A stretch of DNA of 48,617 nucleotides from Daldinia sp. FL1419 (taxonomy: Eukaryota > Ascomycota > Sordariomycetes > Xylariales > Hypoxylaceae): assembly GCA_025201765.1 (NCBI GenBank), contig MU623537.1, positions 1 to 48,617 of the forward strand. Reading direction: 5' to 3'. Of this stretch, positions 25,701-34,675 are shown piece by piece (position 1 is the first letter of the stretch; each line of letters begins with the position of its first letter). The notes below the pieces were generated by a model that made no database searches, had not been told where the DNA came from, and was given only the letters and a program-made list of their open reading frames with translations. The position numbers were made by a program, and so were the translations under genes.

Positions 25701-26577
25701 ATAAGTACCTGCCTCCCCTTTGCCTCTTTCTCGAGTGTTTATACTACAAGACATTGCCGCAGGACAAAGGGGTGCAGCCTGGAGAAAGGGTAGTTCATTA
25801 ACACCCCGGGCTGGTACCTCTTACTGAAATTAGAAGTTTGCATAAAGGTTGGTAGGATTGCGGAATAATCCAGGTTGAGACATTGGCGAATATATACCTA
25901 CGTGAGCTAGGTGAAATAATTATCCTCATTCCGAGTAGATAAGACGGTTATAATGACAGCCTCCCAATCACCAGTCTACGTCATTGTAGTCAAAGCAAGC
26001 CCCTAGGCCGAGTGATATACATAAAATCTAGCAAGTTAGCCCTATTTTGCTACCGTCCTAGTAAGCTAATAGGTCGTCCAGACTGTCTTGCAGAATGGAA
26101 TACAACGTTAGTCTAACCCTCCTCTCCGGATTTGTCACATGTGCTGTCCACACTGCGAGATGTGTACGGATATAGGCGATCTCGACGAATAGTGAGGCTC
26201 CAATATACGTATATTCCCATCTACCTGGGATGTAACTGCATCCTGTTATTATCAGTCCCCCTATTCTTGACCCCACTGACCCGCAAGGAATGCACCCAAG
26301 AAGTATCTAACCACGGAACGCTTACTGACTACCCCGGTTCTCACTACAGCTGAATATATAAGTTAAATAAATTCGGTGCCGACAACTTGAGCTCAAGTAT
26401 CGGCGTGATATACGCGAAATTCCGGTCGGTATGTATACTTACCAGTGATGCCGAAGGATCGAATGTAGTGTAGCGATGACTGCCTTGGGTAGGTATAAGA
26501 ATTCAACATCCTCTGCTGCTGTCATAGAAAAACTCTGAAAGCCTACGTCTTAATCCTGACTGATCGAACCCAGAGAG

Positions 26578-26584
26578 TATAAAA
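26578..26584 (+). promoter_or_regulatory. TATA box of the O-methyltransferase gene
   Basis: TATAAAA lies 91 bp before the start codon at 26675. The motif and distance fit a core promoter. Confidence 0.55.
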
Positions 26585-26674
26585 GCGAGCCAGCCATATT
26601 ATTCCTAGGCCATATCGAAGCTATAGGATTCCTAATAATATTCATCCAAGTCCTAAAAGGGCTTAATATTCAAC

Positions 26675-28277
26675 ATGGCCGACTGTTTAGATTCAACCGT
26701 TCTATTTCTCGAAAAGCTGGCTTCCGATCCTTCTTCTTTATCCTCGGATATTCTATCAAAGAATCAGCTTCGAAAGAGGTTCCTCCTAGCGATACAGGAG
26801 CTCATACCCGAGCTGGAAACCCCCGAAGAAGCATGTCAGCGGATCTTATATAATGTAAGACCTCTTGTGACTTAGCTATAAATATTAACCATATTCTTAT
26901 TTTGTGGAATTCGGGCTTCCTATGACAACTAGTTAGTTTCAACACAGCTAATAACCAAGTAAAGGCTCTTGAAACTCCCGCGGCTCGAATTGCCGTGGAC
27001 CTCAATATATTCAACATTCTCAAAGGATCTCCTGCGCCCCTGACAACAGAAGAGCTCGCGATAAGGTCGGGAAGGAATCCAGATAGGAAGCTCCTGGCCC
27101 GTATCTTAAGATACCTCGCGTCTCTGAGAATGATCCGTGAGGTCAACACTGGACTTTGGTCTGCTAGCAACTTCGGGAATAATCTATCTGGAAGTGGCCA
27201 GAGTGCAGGGGTAGCATCTATGTAAGAGATATAAATTCCCATTCGTGCAGTCCAGGCGCCACAATAAGCAGCTAATCGCAGCCACATACTTAATTAGGGT
27301 TGACAATTGCTTTGTTTCGATGGTAAATCTTCCGGCCTTCCTGCGCCTTCATGCATACAACCCACCAGATACGAAGAATGATACAGCTTTCGCGCTTGGG
27401 AACGGGGTAAGCCCCGAGGAAGCGACTTTCTTCGATTGGCTGAAGACCCGTCCGGAAAACGCAAAACATTTTAATGTCTTCATGGGCTCCCATAGAACGG
27501 GTGTGAGAACATGGCTTGACCGCCCGGAGCTTATAAACGAAATCACCAATGCATTTAAAAAAGTGACGGCGGGGAAGGTAGGTGGAAAAGAGCGGGGGGT
27601 ATCGTTTGCCGATATTGGCGGCGGTATCGGCCATCAATGCAAGGTGAGTCCATCCCCAATCATTAACTAGAAGTGAGCTTACGTGAGGACCAGGCTTTCA
27701 AGAAGCGAGTGCCAAATATCAAAGGAACAATTATCTTGGAAGACTTAGAAGAAGTGGTAGCCAACGCAGATCTTGAACCCGGGATTGAAAAGTTGGGTGT
27801 GAATTTCCTTGAGGGACAACCAGTAAAAGGTAAGCGATTATTTTATACCCAAAGAAATAGGAAGGATTTACTAACAGGTCGATACAGGTGCGGCATCGTA
27901 TTACTTCAGAAGTGTTCTACGTAGTAAGATTCGCCTACCCACCCCTTTTCTGCTCCTGACAATCCATAGACAGCTAACAAGCCCACTTCCCAGATTGGCC
28001 TGACAGGTACTCCCGGTCTATCCTTGGCTACGTACGAGATGCCATGGATCAAGATTCATTGCTGCTTATAGACGAAATCGTACTTCCAGATCGCGGCGCT
28101 CATAAGTACGAGACACAACTTGACTTAACAATGCTTGCAATGCTCAATGCCGAGGCGAGAACTGAGACACATTGGAAACAGCTGTTGGCCGAAATAGGTA
28201 TGGAAGTGAAAGATATTGTATTTTACGAAGAGGAAACCAGAGAAGGTATCATAATTGCCAAGAAGCTAGCAAGTTGA
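26675..28277 (+). CDS. SAM-dependent O-methyltransferase, plant-type family 2
   Basis: Six exons (26675-26854, 26965-27221, 27298-27643, 27694-27829, 27888-27923, 27994-28277) join to 412 aa. The N-terminal dimerisation/winged-helix part has ARIAVDLNIFNIL and LTTEELAIRSG. The S-adenosylmethionine site is FADIGGGIGHQ (about 249-259), followed by GTIILEDLEEVV, YYFRSVLRNWPD (311-322) and LLLIDEIVLPD. These are the ordered motifs of fungal secondary-metabolite O-methyltransferases. The residue in the usual catalytic His position of LHDWPD is Arg318 here (LRNWPD), which may alter or abolish classical base catalysis. Intron 3 could end at GAG or CAG, and the CAG choice gives the better family fit. 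Substrate is probably a phenolic hydroxyl, by family only. Confidence 0.9.
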
Positions 28278-29615
28278 GCGATACGTTCATGGGATCATGC
28301 ATACTAGGCTGGAGTAGGCGTATGAAATCGTTTTCAACAAACTTGTTTCTCAGTTAAATGTTACACATATGATTAAATATGGTTCAGATAAACCTTGAAT
28401 TAGATATTTCGCATCATGATTCGTTCAAAGTATTTCCAATGCCCCTGTTGGAATGTGTGTGGCTGGTATACAGGGATATTTACCTATACGCCCACATCCG
28501 TGACCTTTATATATCGTAGATCTGCCCATCTATTCTCTAAGATAGACTTGATAATACAAGTAACTTACCCCATACATGCGTCCTATTTCAACAGCCCCAA
28601 TAATGTGTCGGACAACGTTGCCAAATTGGTAATGCCGCATGTCGAGCCGACGCCTCCGTCGCTGATCTCTAAAGTCTATTTGTTGTATTCTAGATGAATA
28701 CAGCCACGATGCAAGCTTGAGCGCCTATACTCGAGTTGATAATCTCCGTTTCCTTCATAGTCTACGAATGTATACTTTAGGTAGTGTGGCTTCTCAGGGT
28801 CAATCCCACTCCCGTTACCAAAGAATCATCATGAGACTTTATGCTGCTTAGGTAGGTACCTAATCCATCAGATATAGGGCTAATTATTTAGATGGTCAAT
28901 TTCAAGCGGTGTTATGTATTTCTTGAGATACTCTATCATTTAAAACCTTAACGCAATGGACTTGTTGGTACTATTGGGGGTAAAAATGATGTTGTATTTC
29001 TTAGAATAAATGCAGGCTTTAGGGCCTGAGGCAAAAGCTTTTATAAGCGAATGCTTAGGTAGTCAGCCTCCAACAGTACGTAACATATCCCGTTAAGATA
29101 CACCTTGACGCTGCAAGATAGCTTATTGGAAACTACTTCGGATTTAAAAATATAAAATCCTGAGTTTCATGAATTTGGATGGTAGAAACTCCGCGTTTCG
29201 AAAAGTTAAAGCTGTAATGTAATCAACTCTCACTTCCGTAGCGGCGTTTACTAGCTTCCGTTATCAAGAAGTCCATCCCAGAGGCACCTAGCCTAGCTAG
29301 TCGGATCCAATTAAATAAAACGTCGCTCATCTAATGTTCTAACTTAGGTTAGAACAACCCCTCTAGTTTGTCCGGCCACTTTGGTAACGAATGTGATATC
29401 GCCGGTCGATAGGATTTTTTTACCTCTAAGATACCCCTTTCATCGGCGAAAGTCGCCGTAGTGCGATCCACATCTCCGTCCGCTACGGACATGGGTGACC
29501 AGTTTGGCCGTAACGCAGACTATATAATTTCCGTGAACTTTCATTAAGATTTGCTGTAAGAAAACTCATATTCATATAATTGCTTATTTTCTATTCATTA
29601 CACCATACACCTACA
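28278..29615. other. Intergenic region
   Basis: About 1.3 kb between the O-methyltransferase and dehydrogenase-like genes. No supported gene is seen. A TATATAAT at 29521-29528 is the likely core promoter element of the next gene, about 90 bp before its ATG. Confidence 0.5.
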
Positions 29616-30797
29616 ATGCCTTCTGTTCTAATCATTGGGGCCGGGACCGGCATTGGGAAGGCTTCCGCCGAAACCTTCACGGCTGCAGGTTACAAAGTCG
29701 CCGTAGCATCTCGAACCCAGAAACTCGATCCCAAGTATCCGTACTATGCTTTTGACGCTTCGAAACCGGAAACAGTACCTGCTCTGTTTGAAAAAGTGAG
29801 CGCCGACATTGGTGTTCTAAGCGTTGTTATTTATATCGGTCCGTCTCCGTTCTAGTCACGACAACAAGACGCGTTTGCTAATATATCCCCAGCCGCTGCC
29901 GGCCACATTAGCCTTCCCGGGAACCCTTTTGATGTTGAGCTCGACGAGTTTAACAAAACTATGAACGTCAATGCTACTACCCCTTATTACGCAGCACGGG
30001 AAGCTGTAAAAGGCTTCGAGAAACTTGGACCTTCCGGGCTAGGCTCTACAGGAGGAACATTTCTCTTCGTGGGAAATGGTTTGAACACGATTGCCCTGCC
30101 TGGATTTATGACGTTTGCTAGTAAGTCGACTTTTCTAGTTACTTAGGTACTCCAGAGCTCTTTTACCTGTGTAACACCCAAAGAATCGTATTCATATCAA
30201 GGTTATATCAATTTATGAATACAAGATTCATAGATATAAGCAAATATCATCACGGCTTGTTAGCACACATTACATGTCACGATATTTGTTCGGCTCTCAC
30301 TAAAAAAGAAAAAAAACTCATCATCACCCCGTACCAGCTCGGGTATCATAGCTTCGAGTCTCTAGTATATAAGCAGGGTGCCTTGCAGCTTCCTGCAAGG
30401 TTTTGATGATCTGGCCCCCGGTTCATAATCTTCAACTCAACCTTGTGATAAATGTTAACCTGTCTATAGTGCAAAAGGGTGCTACTGCGCATCTGATCCA
30501 GCACTTAGCATTAGCTGAGTACGATGGCAAACCATACAAGTAAGTGAATCCTTTACTCTGAAATAGCACTCGACTTTTAGCCAAATAATTTACGAGAGAT
30601 TCTATAGATTTTATTACCTCGACGAGAGGCACGCTGACGGTACATATGTGACGAAGGATTTGAGTGGAGCTGGCCATGCTGAGGAGTTCCTCAAATTAGT
30701 GAATGACAGCAAACAGGGACCTTGGGATTACACATTCGTAAGTGGAAAGGGTTACGCGAAGTTTCCACCTGTGGAATTCATGCCTTGGAGGCCCTAG
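29616..30797 (+). CDS. Short-chain dehydrogenase/reductase-like NAD(P)-binding protein with altered active site
   Basis: Four exons (29616-29838, 29893-30120, 30470-30539, 30608-30797) join to 236 aa. The Rossmann start is VLIIGAGTGIGKA (TGxxxGxG type), with SRTQKLD after strand 2 and a family-like NVNAT segment. The usual YxxxK active site is FAMQK here (Phe149, Lys153), so the catalytic Tyr is absent, as in some divergent fungal members of this superfamily. The protein ends with YYLDERHADGTY and FVSGKGYAKF. The second intron is 349 nt, long for this window, and holds a perfect 8-bp hairpin. A role as a reductase is doubtful because of the missing Tyr. It may bind the cofactor only or act by another mechanism. 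Confidence 0.8.
30381..30400. repeat. Perfect hairpin inside the long intron
   Basis: CCTTGCAG, a CTTC loop, then CTGCAAGG form an exact 8-bp stem inside the 349-nt intron of the dehydrogenase-like gene. It may mark an inserted element or a structural splice aid. Nothing more can be said from sequence. Confidence 0.7.
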
Positions 30798-31257
30798 CGA
30801 ATTCTAAAGATGTAGTGGTGACGATACTTACCTATCAACCATCAATACATATAGCGTCTAACCATTCCTTCTGTAACTACATAGGGGCATGGGCCCAGAC
30901 CTAAATCTAGCAAAATAGTATTCATTCATTATAGCATAATAGGCCCATATTAGGTGAATTATGGTTGACAATTCGATTTTGCATTAATTGGAATATTATG
31001 GTCTTGCCACAAGGCGGACTAAGAAGCGAGGAAAGGATTTCCACGTTCCGCAAGCAACTCCTACCGGTACTCTCCATAGAGGATGATTATTATATATAGG
31101 CATATATCGGCCTCGCAATCCAAGAAGTAGGTTTCATTTTTATCAGCATCAACCACCACCACTAATTATCCTTATCGCCGTTGTCGATTATCAACACTAC
31201 CACCACCACTGCCACTTTACTAGATATCTCTTCCATCATCTGACAGGGCCAATCAAC
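30798..31257. promoter_or_regulatory. Intergenic region with promoter of first microprotein gene
   Basis: About 460 bp. It contains a TATA-like TATTATATATAGG near 31089-31101, followed by TATATCGGCCTC, a block repeated before the second microprotein gene. CTAAGAAGCGAG at 31019-31030 is also repeated at 31686-31697. The rest shows no coding signal. Confidence 0.5.
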
Positions 31258-31428
31258 ATGGCTGACAAGGTAGTGCAAACACCCATAAAGGGTAGGAACC
31301 CCGTAAACTACCCAGCAGGCTTAGTTGGGGGCGGCTCTTCCAGCGATGCCCAAAAGAAAGCGCAAGCCGCTGCCCAGAAGAAGGCACAAGCTGCCCTTGA
31401 TTTAGTTAAGAAGGGTCAGAAGAAATAA
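31258..31428 (+). CDS. Lys/Ala-rich microprotein, copy 1 (56 aa)
   Basis: An uninterrupted frame from ATG 31258 to TAA 31426-31428 encodes 56 residues. The first half is flexible (IKGRNPVNYPAG, a GGGSSS linker). The second half is an Ala/Lys/Gln helix with the repeat QKKAQAA and the end ALDLVKKGQKK. It has no signal peptide and no cysteine. Coding is supported by a related 46-aa frame 711 bp downstream with the same C-terminal block and similar flanking sequence, including the TATA/CGGCCTC region upstream. The family is not known to me. An amphipathic basic helix could bind nucleic acid, membrane or an acidic partner, but no function is claimed. Confidence 0.65.
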   Translation: MADKVVQTPIKGRNPVNYPAGLVGGGSSSDAQKKAQAAAQKKAQAALDLVKKGQKK

Positions 31429-31968
31429 TGGCGGTAAGAACTGAACGCCGGCATCAGAGGGCCTATACGTCCGCCAAATTCGTTCCATTTGGTTGGGAAC
31501 GCTAGGTTGGATATGATTTCTGAAGACGCAGCAATGGCGGTTTCTACCTGTCAACTATCAAGGTACATTGATAGCATTTCCGAACCATTCTTTCAGTGCA
31601 GCATGATAAGTCCATAGTAATAAATTCAGAGCAGGCAAATCCATTTTCCAATATTTTAGAGGTTATTATTCTGTTATGAGACAGGCTAAGAAGCGAGTAA
31701 ACAACCCCGTTGTCCCGCAAGGAAATCTAGTTAATTGTATGGACTACAAAGGCTTGCATTATGGAACAAGTGGTTTATTAATTAGGGCTTTCATAGAGAA
31801 CGAAATCTATTATTATTATATATATTTATATATCGGCCTCTCATAACAAGCTGTAGATTTCGCTTTCGTCATCAATCACCGCAACGAGCTACCATCGATT
31901 ATCAGCAACATTTATCATCACCATCCTGTTCCATATTCCTACTCGCATCTCACATAACACCATTCAGC

Positions 31969-32109
31969 ATGTCTGACCCTAACAGCGATGCCCGCAAAAA
32001 GGCGGAGGCTGAGAGAATAGCTAAAGCTGCTAACGATCTGGTTGAAAAGAAAGAGGCTCAGAAAAAGGCACAGGCAGCCCTTGACTTGCTTAAAAAAGGC
32101 AAGAAATGA
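31969..32109 (+). CDS. Lys/Ala-rich microprotein, copy 2 (46 aa)
   Basis: ATG 31969 to TGA 32107-32109 gives 46 residues with no intron. It starts MSDPNSDARKKAEAERI and ends QKKAQAALDLLKKGKK, nearly identical to the end of the upstream 56-aa protein. The Gly/Ser linker region of copy 1 is absent. The whole chain is predicted helical and strongly basic, with acidic residues spaced along it. A long AT run with TATA-like sequence lies about 140 bp upstream, as in copy 1. No known family is recognised. The pair is a clear case of paralogous short genes that standard ORF cut-offs would miss. Confidence 0.65.
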   Translation: MSDPNSDARKKAEAERIAKAANDLVEKKEAQKKAQAALDLLKKGKK

Positions 32110-32296
32110 TGGCAGTGGGTGCTGAACCCTAGCATTAAGGGGCCCGTATGTCCGCTAGATTGATTATATTTAGTTAAGGATATTAGGTTAGACACCCCGA
32201 CCTAGCAGATATTCTGGAGGGTTCTCGAAACGATATTAAGTGATATCTTTTCTAACATTGTTTGATACCTAATACCGCGTCCATAGGTGCTTATCT

Positions 32297-32424
32297 ATAG
32301 AAACTACAATATATAGGTATCAATATTAAACCACAAGTCCGGTAACTTTAAAACTTCTTTCTATACTTGAGTTTCTATAGACATATTATATATAAGCCTA
32401 GTACCTATATATTGTAGTTTCTAT
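32297..32424. repeat. 128-bp foldback with perfect 23-bp arms
   Basis: The arm at 32297-32319 (beginning ATAGAAACTACAATATATAG) is the exact reverse complement of 32402-32424. The 82-bp centre is AT-rich and contains a further partial copy of AGTTTCTATAG near 32370. No clear target duplication is seen. This is a likely recent foldback or MITE remnant, since the arms have no mismatches. Confidence 0.8.
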
Positions 32425-33094
32425 GGCTCAAGGTACCTTAATCTAGAAAGTAGGTAAGTCTCCTCACTTTAGATACCAACTACCCCTAGGGTAAGCTGTT
32501 TAGCTCACCATTAGCAAACTTGTGTAATGTCATACATTAGGTGAGTAGGTACCCCGAATGGGTAAGAAGGAAGAATTGAGCCGTTCAGCAAATAGACAAT
32601 AAAAGCTATAGGCTACCTAGGTAGTCAACGTGCATAGTAAGACAGTGTGCGGTCCCAGTCTCCATCCCAGACATCAGCAAGTATAGGACTGAGATAACTA
32701 GGTAATTTCTGCTTCGCTCTGTATATGTTCGTATCTATCCTAGGAATTCCGCTACCGTACCTATCCAATTATCAGATTATACAAAGGGAATAATAGCACG
32801 CCGCAAATAGCTCTTAAGTAACGTACCCAGGTTAGCATACACAGCAAACGGTCGGCTCATCGGTTATGATTGTAGCATTATTCCAAGAGGAAGAAGCTTA
32901 CGTTGTTGATTAGGAGAATAGGAATAAGGGGTTAGGGGTAATGAAATTTCCGATGTAGGTCCAGGTCAAAATAAAAGTGATGCAGGTATTACCATAATAA
33001 AAACAAACTGCAAGAGTGTAATTAATCAATTAGCAAAATATAATATACCTAGGTATAAAAAGGTTACAAAAAAAAAAGTAATAAAATTTTTGAC
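32425..33094. other. Intergenic region
   Basis: About 670 bp between the foldback and the tRNA-like element. It is AT-rich, with TACCTAGGTA palindromes at 32614-32623 and 33046-33055. No gene is seen. Confidence 0.55.
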
Positions 33095-33237
33095 AAAAAG
33101 CTCAGTCCCGGGATTCGAACCCCCCTCCTCGGGGGGGTTCCTTGCCCGGGACCTACGAAAACCCCGTAACCGGGGTTTTGCTGTCCTAGGAAGGCAACTT
33201 TTTACCACTAGGCCAACCCGACCGCGGGGTTGGCCTA
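33095..33237 (-). ncRNA. tRNA-like, hairpin-rich Pol III-type unit (possible tRNA-derived SINE or tRNA pseudogene)
   Basis: On the minus strand an A-box-like TGGCCTAGTGG (33205-33215) is followed 84 bp later by a perfect B-box GGTTCGAATCC (33111-33121) and a TTTTT terminator (33095-33099). Several exact stems are packed in between: GTCCCGGG/CCCGGGAC (33105-33112, 33145-33152), CCCCCC/GGGGGG (33120-33136), AAAACCCCG/CGGGGTTTT (33158-33179), TTGC/GCAA (33178-33197), and TAGGCCAACCC/GGGTTGGCCTA (33209-33237). A normal tRNA would have the T-stem directly around TTCGAAT. Here the matching CCCGGG arm is displaced by a hairpin, and no clean anticodon loop is found. The unit may be a tRNA-derived repeat or an unusual structured RNA. 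Confidence 0.5.
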
Positions 33238-34675
33238 CGCATTCAGCTGCGAGCATCTTTCGGACGAAAGTACGGTTTGTAATTGCGGTACATAAGGTTT
33301 CTTTCGGTGAGGGTAAATTCGCAGGATACTTCGGTAAGTACCACTCGAGGTACCGGTGCTGTTTGCATCCGTACGGCACTGGTCAACGGTGTTTGTCCCT
33401 ACGACGCTGTACCTACCTACTCATTGATGAGTATCGTTTTTGATGCGCCGTTTATCAGGTACCTACCTACATGTGACCGAATTCAAGGGCACCAAAAATA
33501 CCACGGCTCTTGGAACGATGATATAGGTATCCAGCCTCATTACTGACATATCCGCCCCGGCCTTCGCCCCCGCCCCGAATTCATATACAATAAAAACCAA
33601 TATGAAAGATGTAATTCTGGAATTATAGAGCATTAGCCAGGAACCCCAGCGCGTGGTCTGGTGCGGTCGCATACAGCGTAGGACGAGAAATCCGGAGACC
33701 TGGATCCGCAATATATCCAGACAGCGAAACTGGGGCGGCTTTCCATGTAAAAGGCTTCACCCACTCCATATAAGCATATAAAGTTGCTTTACATAAAATA
33801 CAGTGCTAGTGCTATACGACTACCTGTATAAATATCATGCGAGGTGGTTGTATAGTGACAAGCGAGTTCTCTCAGCTGCCGCCCCGAGGCGTGCCACGCG
33901 GGTCGGGAACCGGCAGAATGACAAGGGACAGGGGTCAACAAACATAGGAGTGAGCACGTTTGAGCTGGTTATGTGGACCTCTATGCCTCTATGGCTCTTT
34001 TGCCTTGCCTTGCCTTTTGACCTTCAAGTCCGTCCAGTTCTGACGCTTACATATTCCTTGCCATCTCTTAACGGCAATAAACCGATTCTACTAGGTTACA
34101 TACTATTTAATCTATAAAATAGGTATAGTGGTCCAAAACCTCGATACCCGCCATGTTAATGGCCTTATATTAATGACCTTATACGAAAATCTGGTGCTGT
34201 CGTACCGTTTACGACCATGGTTTTCTTCGTACACTAGGACTCAGAACGTTGTTTTCTTAATGACGGATCACATATTCGTATGCGTAACATTTGAGCGTCA
34301 TGCCGTCGTTAGTGTAAATACGAGGTTAACAAGCCGCTAGGTACTCTCCGCATTTGGACGTATGGTACCTTGAGTTTAATATCCCCAAAAACATCGTCCT
34401 GGTTTCTTCCATTTCTCTTAATTTAGTATAGCGTGGTAATGTGTTACGAATAGTTTGGCCGAGTGGTCATTGGGGTCCCAATACTTGCTCACATACATTT
34501 TGCCTTAATTAACCGGGACCATGCCAATGCAAATGAGTCCACACGCATTAGCAACCAAATCCAAATATAAAATGGACTAGTTATCGCAGACGGCGAAGAA
34601 TATTATCGCGTCTAATTTCCATCTCGCCTTACGTTCGAATGGTATGTTTCGTCTGCCTTTGGAACGCTCATCAAG
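33238..34675. other. Intergenic region
   Basis: About 1.4 kb upstream of the ferric reductase. Open frames here lack any recognisable feature. I looked for an iron-regulator GATA site (ATCWGATAA type) just upstream of the start and did not see a convincing copy. Confidence 0.5.

Larger units (their letters stand above)
21127..26674. other. 5.5-kb AT-rich gene-poor region
   Basis: No open frame here shows a recognisable domain, signal peptide, splice-consistent extension or codon pattern like the neighbouring genes. The stretch is AT-rich, with many short palindromes. Among them are exact TACCTAGGTA copies (23138-23147, 24434-24443), a hairpin at 22371-22398, and a MITE-like element at 22573-22787. 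It looks like a non-coding island with decayed mobile DNA, flanked by the acyltransferase and the O-methyltransferase. A degenerate transposon cannot be excluded without a database search. Confidence 0.6.
31019..32160. repeat. Diverged tandem duplication carrying the two microprotein genes
   Basis: Matching blocks occur in the same order in two units about 670-725 bp apart. These are CTAAGAAGCGAG (31019 and 31686), ATATATCGGCCTC (31102 and 31828), the microprotein frames (31258 and 31969), and a 3' flank with GCATnAnnGG...GTCCGC (about 31451 and 32132). Spacing changes between blocks show indels since duplication. Conservation is highest over the coding C-terminal block, suggesting selection on the protein. 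Confidence 0.7.

Noticed and set aside
31270..31324. Possible 55-nt intron in microprotein copy 1 (GTAGTG...TTAG)
   Set aside because: Removing it shifts the frame and destroys the helical block shared with copy 2.
33090..33443. 117-codon frames on both strands over the tRNA-like element
   Set aside because: They are by-products of the hairpin-rich tRNA-like sequence and share its inverted repeats.
34128..34340. 70-codon frame upstream of the ferric reductase
   Set aside because: No domain or signal peptide and not joined to any downstream exon.
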